DNA from: Bacteroidota bacterium
Lineage (GTDB): Bacteria > Bacteroidota > Bacteroidia > Cytophagales > Cyclobacteriaceae
Direction: 5' to 3'
Assembly (NCBI GenBank): GCA_023417065.1
Contig: JAEZGH010000039.1
Location: 1-64,000, forward strand
Length of the DNA stretch: 64,000 nt
Below, piece by piece: positions 8,639-17,644 of the stretch (its first letter is position 1; each line of letters begins with the position of its first letter). Below the pieces are notes generated by a model, which had not been told where the DNA came from, made no database searches, and saw only the letters and a program-made list of their open reading frames with translations. The position numbers and the translations under genes were made by a program.

Positions 8639-9748
8639 TCACCCTCGTTTAAGTTTGTAAACCTTTCCGGGTAGCGAGCTTATAACACCCTTTAATTCGA
8701 GATTAAGCAGGATGGTGGCAAGTTCACCAATAGACAATCCTGTTTTCCAGCTGAGTTCATCAATCATGAGTTGATTTTTGTTTTCGGCAAGAGTTAGTAT
8801 TACCGGCTTTTCTTCTTCGGCAAACGCAGCCAGATCCAGGGTGGATTTCTTCACCGGTGGCGGAGTAGCTGCATTCCAGTTCATCAGGTACTCAAGGTCT
8901 TTCACGGACGTGATTAAAAATGCTTTATTCGTTTTAATGAGATGATTGCATCCTTCCGAGGACGTCTGACCAATGTTTCCCGGATAGGCAAACACATCTT
9001 TGTTGTAACTGTTGGCGATATCTGCCGTGATCAAGGCACCGCCTTTTGAAGCTGCTTCGACAATTACGACAGCGTCGCACAGGCCTGCAACGATACGGTT
9101 ACGGGCGGGAAAGTTGTGGGCGTCGGGGTTTGTACCAAAGGGGTGTTCAGTAACCAGTCCACCGTGTTCATACATTCGCTTGACCGTCTCGCGATGCGCC
9201 GAGGGATAGATTACGTCGATGCCACTGCCCATGACGCCGATAGTTGCCAGTCTATGAGTAAGCGCCTGGCGGTGCGCATGAATGTCGATCCCATAGGCGA
9301 GCCCGCTGATCACGCAGGCGTTGTGGGCTACAAGGCCTTCCACCAGGTCATCCACGCAGCGCTTGCCGTAGTCTGTTGCCTTGCGTGTTCCGACAATGCC
9401 GACAGTTTTCGGATTCTCAAAGTCGACTTTGCCCTTCACATACAACAGGGTAGGGGCGTCGTTAATTTGTTTCAGCCGTGACGGATAGTCGTTGTCAAGG
9501 AAGAACAGGAGCTGAACTTCGTTTTTTTCCGCAAGGCGAATTTCTGATTCGGCCTTCCTGAAGGGGTCACCCTTGCGAATGGCCTTTGCCGTAACATCAC
9601 CAATACCCGGAACCTTGAGAAGTTTTCCTTTTGGCATGGTGAAAATCCTTTCAGCAGAGCCACAGTAGCTGATCAGCTGACGGATGAGATAATCTCCAAG
9701 TCCGGGAATGAAATGCAGGGCTAATAAAGCCAGACGATTTTGATCCAT
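8639..9748 (-). CDS. dprA: DNA-processing protein DprA
   Basis: DprA loads RecA on incoming single-stranded DNA during natural transformation. The protein is about 369 residues from the ATG at 9748; the TTG at 9757 adds three residues. Order of parts: an N-terminal helix-hairpin-helix/SAM-like region (GLGDYLIRQLI, VPGIGDVTAKAIRKG), the Rossmann-like core with GTRKATDYGKR, VISGLAYGIDIHAH, GSGIDVIYPSAHR, TEHPFGTNPDAHNFPARNR and SKGGALITADIAN, and a C-terminal winged helix (MIDELSWKTGLSIGELATILLNLELKG). Full length and intact. No com genes are seen next to it. Confidence 0.95.
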   Translation of the reverse strand: MDQNRLALLALHFIPGLGDYLIRQLISYCGSAERIFTMPKGKLLKVPGIGDVTAKAIRKGDPFRKAESEIRLAEKNEVQLLFFLDNDYPSRLKQINDAPTLLYVKGKVDFENPKTVGIVGTRKATDYGKRCVDDLVEGLVAHNACVISGLAYGIDIHAHRQALTHRLATIGVMGSGIDVIYPSAHRETVKRMYEHGGLVTEHPFGTNPDAHNFPARNRIVAGLCDAVVIVEAASKGGALITADIANSYNKDVFAYPGNIGQTSSEGCNHLIKTNKAFLITSVKDLEYLMNWNAATPPPVKKSTLDLAAFAEEEKPVILTLAENKNQLMIDELSWKTGLSIGELATILLNLELKGVISSLPGKVYKLKRG

Positions 9749-9762
9749 AATACACAACGGTT

Positions 9763-9790
9763 ATAAAAAAAGGGCCGACAAAGCCGGCCA
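9763..9790 (-). terminator. Rho-independent terminator after the MerR gene
   Basis: On the minus strand GGCCG, a 7-nt loop and CGGCC are followed by a C and a run of seven T. It separates the MerR gene from dprA. Confidence 0.8.
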
Positions 9791-9802
9791 GGGATTCAAG
9801 TA

Positions 9803-10141
9803 TCAGTGCAGGTTGTCCCGCATTTCCACAAGGAAATTCCGGACCTTCTTCAGCGAGTCGATCATATCCATTTTGTCACGCACAGCCTGGCTGTCGTTGC
9901 GCAGCATTTCTTTGGCGCCCTGAAGAGTGAAACCTTTTTCCTTTACGAGGTGATAGATCGTCCGCACATTGTCGATGTCTTCACGTGTAAACTGTCTGTT
10001 TCCTTTGCGATTCTTTTTTGGTTTGATAATGTCGAACTCAGACTCCCAGAAACGAATCAATGACGGGGCAACGTTAAATAATTCTGCTACTTCCCCAATG
10101 GAATAGTAGAGCTTTTCAATTTCCTTTTCTTTGTACGCCAT
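9803..10141 (-). CDS. MerR-family transcriptional regulator
   Basis: 112 residues from the ATG at 10141, one base after the stop of the CapA-like gene; the TTG at 10153 would overlap it. The winged helix-turn-helix of MerR is plain: YYSIGEVAELFNVAPSLIRFWESEF, then KKNRKGNRQFTREDIDNVRTIYHLVKEKGFTLQGAKEML. The C-terminal helix is short, with no cysteine or effector domain, so it is not a classical metal sensor. Small MerR proteins of this form are common in Bacteroidota. Its target is unknown. A terminator follows. Confidence 0.9.
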   Translation of the reverse strand: MAYKEKEIEKLYYSIGEVAELFNVAPSLIRFWESEFDIIKPKKNRKGNRQFTREDIDNVRTIYHLVKEKGFTLQGAKEMLRNDSQAVRDKMDMIDSLKKVRNFLVEMRDNLH

Positions 10142-10142
10142 G

Positions 10143-11258
10143 TTAATTAGCAAGGTAAGTAATTAAACCATTATCATCAATCTGGACCGGCGATTCCGGA
10201 AAATCTTTTTTACTAAGATCCTGAATAATTTTTATGACCTGTTTTGTCTCGTCAATCTGTACTCCTCGTTCATAGCTTTGAATGGTAGGAGTAATTTCAG
10301 CCTTGATGAAGTCTCCTTTGCGGTCGGTAAAGACTTTAACAATTGGTGCAAGGCCGTTGACGCCGTTGATACTAATTCCGCGATAGGTGCAAAAGTTCCC
10401 AAGGCTGTAAGCAATAAACCGGTTATTGTATACTTCAACCGCCCGTGTTACGTGCGGACCATGCCCGAATATGATATCGGCTCCGGCATCAATCAGCATG
10501 TGGGAGAATTTGTACACGTCCCCGCGGTTTTCGCCATAATACATTTCTTCTGTCCGCGGAACGTTCTGAAATTTGGCACCCTCAGCACCACCGTGAAACG
10601 AAACAACCACAATATCCACAAGTGAGTCAAGATGCTGGACCAATGCTCTGGCGCCGGCGTGATCGTTGAGAGGGACACAATTTGCATTCGGGGCGAAAGC
10701 AACGAGACCCCACGTCACGCCATCCTTCTCGAAAATAGCGGTTTTCTGACTCAGCTGACCAGCGTGTCTGATGCCGGCGTTTTCGAGTGTCTTCATGCTG
10801 CTCAATCGTCCTTCCTCACCCATGTCGCCCGCGTGGTTATTGGCAAGGCTCACCATATCAAATCCAGCCGACACCAGATGTTCGACGTATTTCACCGGTG
10901 ACCGGAATGCGTAACACACTTTGGGGTCTTTGCATTGCTTGGGTGTACCTCCTGAATCCAGCAGTACGCCTTCGAGGTTCCCGAAAGTCATGTCTGCGTC
11001 GCGAAGAATGTGTTCGACACCCTTCATAAGGAAATGTCCGCCGTCAGGAGGAAGCCGATCTTCAGGATAATTCGTGCCCATCATTATATCTCCTACGCCG
11101 ATGGTAGTTACCGTGTCGGGAAGGGGTATCAAGGTCAGCGAATCCATCTCAATTTCGATAGTCAGTGAATCTGAAACCGACTGAATGTTGACGCTGTCGG
11201 TCACCTGGGCAGATGTGATTGAATACAACAGAATGAGGGGCAAAATCAGCAGACGCAT
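10143..11258 (-). CDS. CapA-family metallophosphatase-like protein
   Basis: 371 residues with a Sec signal (MRLLILPLILLYSITSAQ). The CapA/PgsA fold is shown by VGDIMMG (about 54-60), the NLEG motif, SLANNHAGDMG, VVVSFHGGAEG and IIFGHGPHVTRAVEVYNNRFIAYSLGNF. CapA proteins are calcineurin-like enzymes known from poly-gamma-glutamate capsule synthesis, but many free-standing bacterial members have unknown substrates. No CapB or CapC is seen here, so capsule synthesis is not supported. The gene is cotranscribed with the MerR gene, one base apart. Confidence 0.85.
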   Translation of the reverse strand: MRLLILPLILLYSITSAQVTDSVNIQSVSDSLTIEIEMDSLTLIPLPDTVTTIGVGDIMMGTNYPEDRLPPDGGHFLMKGVEHILRDADMTFGNLEGVLLDSGGTPKQCKDPKVCYAFRSPVKYVEHLVSAGFDMVSLANNHAGDMGEEGRLSSMKTLENAGIRHAGQLSQKTAIFEKDGVTWGLVAFAPNANCVPLNDHAGARALVQHLDSLVDIVVVSFHGGAEGAKFQNVPRTEEMYYGENRGDVYKFSHMLIDAGADIIFGHGPHVTRAVEVYNNRFIAYSLGNFCTYRGISINGVNGLAPIVKVFTDRKGDFIKAEITPTIQSYERGVQIDETKQVIKIIQDLSKKDFPESPVQIDDNGLITYLAN

Positions 11259-11332
11259 ATCACGGCAAATAAAAGCAGAAATTCAGTCGTGTGAAAGCCA
11301 TTCCCCGGACGAATCAAACATTCTGTCGATCA

Positions 11333-11351
11333 TGGAATTGCTTTAATTCCA
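11333..11351. repeat. Small palindrome in the alaS upstream region
   Basis: TGGAATT and AATTCCA flank a 5-nt spacer. There is no T-run, so it is not an obvious terminator. It lies between the divergent CapA-like and alaS genes and might be a regulator site. Confidence 0.3.
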
Positions 11352-11424
11352 GAAGCCGCTGATCCGTCTTGAGGTGCCTGCCTCGGGATTCATTAAAAAG
11401 ATTAAAATTTATCTTATTCCCTGC

Positions 11425-11453
11425 TTGAACCTGTTTGTTAGCGCTTAATTTTG
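11425..11453 (+). promoter_or_regulatory. Probable alaS promoter
   Basis: TTG (11425-11427), 18 nt, then TAATTTTG (11446-11453) fit the Bacteroidetes sigma-A consensus. The predicted leader to the ATG at 11528 is about 70 nt. Confidence 0.6.
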
Positions 11454-11527
11454 TGGCTTGCTAAAGATTTTTTACTGCTAAATCATTACTAACCATACAG
11501 TTACTTAATTAACGCCATATCACAATC

Positions 11528-14152
11528 ATGGATTCGGGTTCGATTCGTCAGACGTTTTTAGATTTTTTTTGCAAAAAAGAGCATACCATAGTTCCTTCCG
11601 CCCCGCTGGTTCTGAAAAATGATCCCACGCTGTTGTTCACCAATTCGGGCATGGTTCAATTCAAGGACTATTTCCTGGGCAATGGCACGCCGCCTGCACG
11701 CCGTATCGCCGACACACAAAAGTGTCTTCGCGTCAGCGGCAAGCACAACGACCTCGAAGAAGTGGGTATTGATACCTACCACCACACCATGTTCGAAATG
11801 CTTGGGAACTGGTCGTTCGGAAATTACTTTAAGAAAGAGGCGATTGCATGGGCGTGGGAACTGCTCACCGAGGAATACAAACTTCCGAAAGACCGGCTTT
11901 ATGTGACAGTGTTCGGAGGCGACAAGGATGAAAACCTTCCCGTCGATCAGGAGGCGTATGATTACTGGAAGAAAATTATCGCTGAAGACCGGATTCTTCA
12001 TGGCTCCAAAAAGGACAACTTCTGGGAAATGGGAGAAACAGGCCCATGTGGACCGTGCTCGGAGATACATATCGACCTTCGTTCGGATGAGGAGGTGGCA
12101 AAGAAACCCGGCCGTGAACTTGTGAACGAATCGCACCCGCAGGTCATCGAGGTGTGGAACCTGGTGTTTATGGAGTTCAATCGCAAGGCGGATGGCTCAC
12201 TCGAAAAGCTTCCTGCGCAGCACGTCGACACCGGAATGGGCTTTGAACGTCTGTGTATGGCCATTCAGAAAAAGACGTCCAACTACGACACAGATGTCTT
12301 TACGCCGTTGATCGATTTTGTCGCCGAAGCTTCCGGCATCGCCTACAAGGCTGATGAAAAAACCGATATCGCCATGCGCGTAATCGCCGACCACGTGAGA
12401 GCTGTGGCTTTCGCGATCGCAGATGGCCAGCTCCCTTCGAATACCGGAGCCGGTTATGTTATCCGCCGCATTCTGCGCAGAGGTGTACGCTACGGTTATA
12501 CGTTTTTGAATTTCAAGGAGCCGTTCATTTACAAACTTGTACCCGTACTCGGAAATCAACTCAGGAATGTTTTCCCTGAACTCGAGAGCCAGAAAGATTA
12601 TGTTGGAAAAGTAATCTTCGAGGAGGAAGCAGCATTCCTGCGAACGCTTGAGAAGGGATTGAAACGCATCGAGACCATTCAGGCTGAACTGAAGGGAAAT
12701 GTGATCTCCGGACCTCAGGCGTTTGAACTTTACGACACGTACGGCTTTCCTTTGGATTTAACTTCATTGATAGCCCGTGAGAATGGCATCTCCGTGGATG
12801 AAAAAGGTTTCGCCGTGGAGATGGAAAAACAAAAAAGTCGTTCCAAAGCCGATGCCGCCAAAGAAACCGGTGACTGGATACAGGTGAGTGAAGATGCGAA
12901 GCCGGAATTCATTGGGTATGATCATACCGAATCCGAAGTGAGGATCGTGAAGTATCGGAAGATCCGACAAAAGAACAAGGACTTGTATCAGCTGGTTTTC
13001 GACAAGACGCCTTTCTACGCTGAAAGTGGTGGTCAGGTCGGAGATACCGGTTTCATTCGAAGTGCAAATGAAAAGATATTTATTACGGATACCCGCAAGG
13101 AGAATGAACTGATTGTTCATCTGACAGAACAGCTACCGTCGACGCTCACGGCAACCTTTGAAGGGGTTGTAGACCGGGTGAAGCGCGAGCTTACGATGGA
13201 CAACCATTCGGCCACGCACCTGTTGCACGCGGCCCTTCGAACTGTACTCGGAAAGCACGTTGAACAAAAGGGATCACTTGTGAGTGAAAAGATCCTTCGA
13301 TTCGACTTCTCGCATTTCACTTCTATGACCGCCGAAGAAATTCAGCGTGTTGAAGATATGGTTAATGAAAAAATCCGCGAAAATATCCCTCTGGATGAAA
13401 AGCGAAACGTGCCAATTGAGGAAGCCAAGAAACTTGGCGCAATGGCCCTGTTCGGGGAAAAGTACGGCGACTATGTTCGCGTAATTACCTTCGATCCAAA
13501 GTTCTCCGTAGAACTCTGCGGTGGAACACACGTGATGTCTACCGGTCATATTGGATTTTTCAAAATCATTTCAGAAAGTTCTGTGGCTGCGGGTGTCCGG
13601 AGGATTGAAGCTGTCACCGCCCTTGAGGCGGAGCGCTATGTGCGAGCAGAACTTCAGACCTTGCAGCAGCTGCGCGGCCTCTTCAAGAATCCGAAGGACC
13701 TGCTTGCGACAGGGAAGAATCTCCTTGAGGAAAAACACTTACTGGAGAAAAAACTCGAAGCGCTACAGCTTGAGCAGGCCAATGCGTTGAAGGATAAGCT
13801 TGCGGCGGGTGCCATAGAGGAGAATGGATATCATTTGATTCTTGAAAAGATATCAGCGCCAAGCGCCGATGCACTGAAGAACATCGCCTATGCACTGCGT
13901 AACCAGTTTGAGGATCTCCTTCTGATTCTCGCAGCTGAGATTGACAGCAAACCTCAGATCGCGGTTATGATCGGTGAGTCCCTGGCGAAGACAAATAAAT
14001 TCCACGCCGGAAACATGGTAAAAGAACTTGCCCGTGAAATCCAGGGTGGAGGCGGAGGGCAACCTTTCTTCGCCACAGCCGGAGGAAAGGATATCAACGG
14101 ACTCGATGCCGTGATTGAAAAAGCAAAACAACTCATTCAAACCAAAGGGTAA
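11528..14152 (+). CDS. alaS: Alanyl-tRNA synthetase
   Basis: AlaRS charges tRNA-Ala and edits mischarged Ser and Gly. At 874 residues it has the full bacterial length. The class II catalytic domain shows NSGMVQFKDYFLG near residue 37 and HHTMFEMLGNWSFGNYF near 85. The editing domain carries HSATHLLHAALR and the zinc-binding CGGTHV. The C-terminal region ends in the Gly-rich GGGGGQPFFATAGG typical of C-Ala. Next downstream is gatB after 30 bases, so both translation genes may share a transcript. Confidence 0.98.
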   Translation: MDSGSIRQTFLDFFCKKEHTIVPSAPLVLKNDPTLLFTNSGMVQFKDYFLGNGTPPARRIADTQKCLRVSGKHNDLEEVGIDTYHHTMFEMLGNWSFGNYFKKEAIAWAWELLTEEYKLPKDRLYVTVFGGDKDENLPVDQEAYDYWKKIIAEDRILHGSKKDNFWEMGETGPCGPCSEIHIDLRSDEEVAKKPGRELVNESHPQVIEVWNLVFMEFNRKADGSLEKLPAQHVDTGMGFERLCMAIQKKTSNYDTDVFTPLIDFVAEASGIAYKADEKTDIAMRVIADHVRAVAFAIADGQLPSNTGAGYVIRRILRRGVRYGYTFLNFKEPFIYKLVPVLGNQLRNVFPELESQKDYVGKVIFEEEAAFLRTLEKGLKRIETIQAELKGNVISGPQAFELYDTYGFPLDLTSLIARENGISVDEKGFAVEMEKQKSRSKADAAKETGDWIQVSEDAKPEFIGYDHTESEVRIVKYRKIRQKNKDLYQLVFDKTPFYAESGGQVGDTGFIRSANEKIFITDTRKENELIVHLTEQLPSTLTATFEGVVDRVKRELTMDNHSATHLLHAALRTVLGKHVEQKGSLVSEKILRFDFSHFTSMTAEEIQRVEDMVNEKIRENIPLDEKRNVPIEEAKKLGAMALFGEKYGDYVRVITFDPKFSVELCGGTHVMSTGHIGFFKIISESSVAAGVRRIEAVTALEAERYVRAELQTLQQLRGLFKNPKDLLATGKNLLEEKHLLEKKLEALQLEQANALKDKLAAGAIEENGYHLILEKISAPSADALKNIAYALRNQFEDLLLILAAEIDSKPQIAVMIGESLAKTNKFHAGNMVKELAREIQGGGGGQPFFATAGGKDINGLDAVIEKAKQLIQTKG

Positions 14153-14182
14153 ACGCCGCCTTCGATTGAAATATTTTAGAGC

Positions 14183-15643
14183 ATGATTGAAAAGTCCGTT
14201 CGAGATAAATACGTGTTGGTGGTGGGGCTGGAAGTGCACGCGCAGTTACTTGCTGAAAGCAAGATTTATGCGGCAGATGCTACTGCTTTCGGCAGTGCAC
14301 CAAATACAAATGTGAGTGTTATCACCCTGGCGCATCCCGGAACTTTGCCGAAGCTTAATAGGAAAGTGGTGGAATACGCCATTCGTATGGGGTTAGCCTG
14401 CAATTGTGAAATCAGCAGATTCAATATTTTCGACAGGAAAAATTATTTTTATCCAGACCTTCCGAAGGGCTATCAACTTACGCAGGACAGAACGCCTATC
14501 TGCAAGGGAGGATTTATTCCTGTTACCACGCGCGAAGGAAAAAAGCAGGTTACTCTGAACAGGATACATATCGAGGAAGATGCAGGCAAATCCATTCACC
14601 TCAATGAGGAACCGGATACGCTTGTAGACTTCAACCGTGCAGGGGTACCGTTGATCGAAATCGTGACTGAGCCTTCGATCAGATCTTCGGAAGAAGCCGC
14701 TGCATGTCTTACGGAAATCCGGAAGATTGTCCGTTATCTTCGCATATGCGATGGCAACATGGAAGAAGGGTCACTCCGTTGTGACGCCAACGTCTCGGTA
14801 ATGCTTAAAGGTGCGACCCAGTTTGGAAAGAAAGTTGAAGTTAAGAACATGAATTCCATTCGCAATGTTCAGCGGGCGATTGATCATGAAATGGAACGCC
14901 AGATTCAACTGATCGAAAGTGGGGGTGAAGTGATTTCCGAAACACGTACCTTCAACGCAGATGACGGCAGGACGTCTGGCATGAGGACAAAGGAAGAATT
15001 GAATGACTACAGATACTTCCCCGATCCGGATCTCAGCCCGATGATTGTATCGGATGAATGGCTTGACGACATTCGCAGGGGAATGCCCGCACTTCCGGAG
15101 CAGTTGTTTGAGAAGTTCGTCACCTCATACGGTTTGCCGGAATATGATGCGCAGGTACTCACCGACAGCCGTGAAATAGCTGAATATTTCGAGGCCGTGT
15201 GTGCGGTTACCACGAACTTCAAAGCCGCATCTAACTGGACCATGGGCCCTGTAAAGTCATATCTCAATGAAAGCGGCCTGCCTGCTGACAAGATGCCCGT
15301 CTCCCCGGAATCTGTTGGCCGGATCATTAACCTCATTGATGAAGGCAAGATCAGTTATGCGAGCGCGTCGCAGAAAATATTCCCGGAAATGCTCCAACGC
15401 CCGCAAATTGATCCTTTGGAGCTGGCCGGGGAACTGAATTTGATCCAGGATCGTAATGAAGATACGATACAGCCGATCATTGATCAGATAGTTCGTGAAT
15501 TTCCGTTAAAGGTTGAGGAATTCAAACACGGGAAAAAGGGAATTATTGGCATGTTTATGGGTGAAGTGATGAAGCGATCGAAGGGAAAGGCCGATCCAAA
15601 GTTGGCAAACGAGTTACTGACCCGAAAACTTAAGTCGCTATGA
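14183..15643 (+). CDS. gatB: Asp/Glu-tRNA amidotransferase subunit B
   Basis: GatB is the kinase/transferase subunit of GatCAB, which turns Glu-tRNA(Gln) and Asp-tRNA(Asn) into Gln- and Asn-tRNA. The 486-residue protein has GLEVHAQL (about 14-21), the YFYPDLPKGYQ(L)TQ motif, EEDAGKS and the C-terminal YqeY-like domain (IGMFMGEVMKRSKGKADPKLANELL). gatA and gatC are not in the window. The stop overlaps the start of the next gene as ATGA, indicating coupled translation. Confidence 0.98.
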   Translation: MIEKSVRDKYVLVVGLEVHAQLLAESKIYAADATAFGSAPNTNVSVITLAHPGTLPKLNRKVVEYAIRMGLACNCEISRFNIFDRKNYFYPDLPKGYQLTQDRTPICKGGFIPVTTREGKKQVTLNRIHIEEDAGKSIHLNEEPDTLVDFNRAGVPLIEIVTEPSIRSSEEAAACLTEIRKIVRYLRICDGNMEEGSLRCDANVSVMLKGATQFGKKVEVKNMNSIRNVQRAIDHEMERQIQLIESGGEVISETRTFNADDGRTSGMRTKEELNDYRYFPDPDLSPMIVSDEWLDDIRRGMPALPEQLFEKFVTSYGLPEYDAQVLTDSREIAEYFEAVCAVTTNFKAASNWTMGPVKSYLNESGLPADKMPVSPESVGRIINLIDEGKISYASASQKIFPEMLQRPQIDPLELAGELNLIQDRNEDTIQPIIDQIVREFPLKVEEFKHGKKGIIGMFMGEVMKRSKGKADPKLANELLTRKLKSL

Positions 15644-16854
15644 GTTATACTATGCATAAAGTAAGAATCGATCTACTGTCTAAGAAGAATTTTAACCGGC
15701 TTTTCATTTTTGCCTTTGTCCTATTGGTGTTCAGCATCTCATGCTCTTCCTCCACCAAAGAGGAAGCGCAGGAAGCACTCCCGGATCAAAATGCGTGGAC
15801 GGTAACCGTGAGAGGTAAGGTGGAATTTCCGCAGTCCGGTCAGATTATGATCCAGGAAATAGAGAATGGTACATTCGGGTGGCAGGATACCATCACGCTG
15901 AAAAGCAATGGTACTTTTGCCAAGCAGATCAAGCTTTCGGAACCCGGATATTACAAGATCAATTTCTATAACAGGCAAGTAGTTGATCTGATCCTGAATA
16001 GATCGGACGTGGAAGTCGTCGTTGCCGGAAATGATCCGCAGGGTTATGCGCAGATCAAGGGATCCCCTGAAATTGATCTCATCTATCAGGCCTCGAGCAT
16101 TCTTCAGCAGGCTGAGGCATCGCCTGCAGTCGCAAAGCTAAATCAGGACTATGTAAAAGCTGCTCAGGCACGGGATGAGGCGACAATGGGAAAAATTCAA
16201 CAGGCCTACTTCCAGGAACTTCGGAAATCACACGACCAGGTTGCAGAATTGCTTCGTCAGCAACCCGCCTCACTGGGGGTGATTAACTTTCTGCAGACCA
16301 ACAACGTGATGGATCGCGACCGGTACCTCGACCTTTATATAGATGCGGCGAAGAAGGCTGAACAGGCCTGGCCCCAGATGGCGATTGCCAAAGAGTTTTC
16401 GTCTATGGTCGACAAGATGAAGATTACGGCAATAGGTCAGCCTGCTCCCGAGATTGCGCTGCCTGATACAACAGGACAGGTAGTGAAGCTTTCGTCGATG
16501 AAAGGCAAATATGTATTGGTTGATTTTTGGGCGAAATGGTGCGGTCCGTGCCGTGCAGAAAATCCAAACGTAGTGCGCGCATACCACACCTTTAAAGATC
16601 GTGGCTTTACTGTGTTTGGCGTTTCGCTGGACCGAAACAAAAAGGACTGGCTGAAGGGTATTGAAGAAGACAAATTAACCTGGACGCATGTGTCGGATCT
16701 CAAGTTCTGGCAGTCGGAGGCGGCTAAAACGTATAACATCACTGGCATTCCTTTCTCCTTGCTGCTGGATCCGAATGGTGTAATAATCGCCAAAAACCTG
16801 CGCGGCAAGGCATTGCACGATAAGCTTGAAGAAGTCTTAGGCTCCAGGAATTGA
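15640..16854 (+). CDS. TlpA-like thiol-disulfide lipoprotein
   Basis: 404 residues with an inner hydrophobic segment ending in a lipobox (VFSISC, Cys35). The middle (about 53-255) resembles the DUF4369-type region found before Bacteroidota thioredoxins: a beta-rich part with VRGKVEF and GYYKINFYNRQ, then a helical linker. From about 264 an AhpC/TSA-like thioredoxin domain follows with FWAKWCGPCRAE, whose redox CGPC is at 301-304, and the cis-proline segment GIPFSLL. It is probably a periplasmic disulfide reductase. The ATG overlaps the gatB stop, and the next gene overlaps by one base. Confidence 0.9.
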   Translation: MSYTMHKVRIDLLSKKNFNRLFIFAFVLLVFSISCSSSTKEEAQEALPDQNAWTVTVRGKVEFPQSGQIMIQEIENGTFGWQDTITLKSNGTFAKQIKLSEPGYYKINFYNRQVVDLILNRSDVEVVVAGNDPQGYAQIKGSPEIDLIYQASSILQQAEASPAVAKLNQDYVKAAQARDEATMGKIQQAYFQELRKSHDQVAELLRQQPASLGVINFLQTNNVMDRDRYLDLYIDAAKKAEQAWPQMAIAKEFSSMVDKMKITAIGQPAPEIALPDTTGQVVKLSSMKGKYVLVDFWAKWCGPCRAENPNVVRAYHTFKDRGFTVFGVSLDRNKKDWLKGIEEDKLTWTHVSDLKFWQSEAAKTYNITGIPFSLLLDPNGVIIAKNLRGKALHDKLEEVLGSRN

Positions 16855-17636
16855 TGAAACGTCTATGCTGTTTTGTACTGGGAGTTGTATTGCTCTCAGC
16901 GTGTGGATCCGCGACGAAGGAATTGCCCGAGAAATCGGATGTGCAATACGAGATAACCTCATTCAGAACCACGTCGTCGCCGGATTGTGAGGAGGCCAGG
17001 ACATGCGCAATTTATGAAGTGAGTTATCCGGTCTTCTTTGGTATCGACACCGTGGTGTCGCATAAAATCCAGACCTTGATTGACGCATCTTTCGCTATGG
17101 GCGATCCAGACGCCGGCGACAAGTCATTACAGCATATCGCCACAGATTTTGTGGCGAACTTCAAAGAATTCAGCGAAGAGTTCACCGAATCGATGCAAGG
17201 CTGGTATTACAACGGCCAGGCCAATGTCAATGTGATCGAGGATACGCTGATTAGTATTGGTGTGGATGAAGAGTATTACACAGGGGGTGCGCATGGTGGT
17301 ACCGGCCGCTACTTCATCAACATTGACCCGAGAAACGGCAAAGAATACTCATGGAAAGAATTCTTTGATCCTGCTTTCGAAGAAAACCTTCACGCGCTGG
17401 GGGAGAAGGTATTCCGCCAGCAAAGGCAATTGGCAGATACGGCCTCACTGCAACAAAACTACTTTGAGTTTCCGGAGAACACGTTCCGGCTAAATGACAA
17501 CTACGGCTGGACTCCCGACGGAATAGTTTTCTATTTCAACAATTACGAAGTCGCGCCGTATGCGGCGGGCCCCACCGAAGTGCTTATTCCAATGGAAAAA
17601 ATAAAGGGCTGGCTTAGGGTTAAGCCGGCCCTTTGA
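16854..17636 (+). CDS. DUF3298/DUF4163-type lipoprotein
   Basis: 260 residues. The ATG at 16854 shares its A with the TGA of the preceding gene; a TTG one codon upstream is possible. The N terminus is a lipoprotein signal (LLSACGS). The body fits the RsiV-like DUF4163/DUF3298 pair: YEVSYPVFFG near 60, GGAHGGTGRYFINIDPRNGKEYSWKEFF in the middle and GIVFYFNNYEVAPYAAGPTEVLIP at the end. Some family members are anti-sigma factors that bind lysozyme, but no sigma factor lies here. The last 11 codons form one arm-pair of a strong hairpin that serves as terminator for the convergent gene. Confidence 0.8.
   Translation: MKRLCCFVLGVVLLSACGSATKELPEKSDVQYEITSFRTTSSPDCEEARTCAIYEVSYPVFFGIDTVVSHKIQTLIDASFAMGDPDAGDKSLQHIATDFVANFKEFSEEFTESMQGWYYNGQANVNVIEDTLISIGVDEEYYTGGAHGGTGRYFINIDPRNGKEYSWKEFFDPAFEENLHALGEKVFRQQRQLADTASLQQNYFEFPENTFRLNDNYGWTPDGIVFYFNNYEVAPYAAGPTEVLIPMEKIKGWLRVKPAL
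17594..17634 (-). terminator. Terminator of the BlaR-like gene, embedded in the opposite CDS
   Basis: A 14-bp nearly perfect stem (17603-17616 with 17621-17634, one G-U type mismatch, 4-nt loop) lies inside the last codons of the plus-strand DUF3298 gene. A T-rich tract follows only on the minus strand (17594-17605), so the functional direction is from the M56 gene. Confidence 0.8.
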
Positions 17637-17644
17637 AGAATAGC

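Noticed and set aside
8628..8645. Short GGTGA/TCACC dyad between the TPR and dprA stops
   Set aside because: Stem of five bases with no T-run; too weak to call a terminator.
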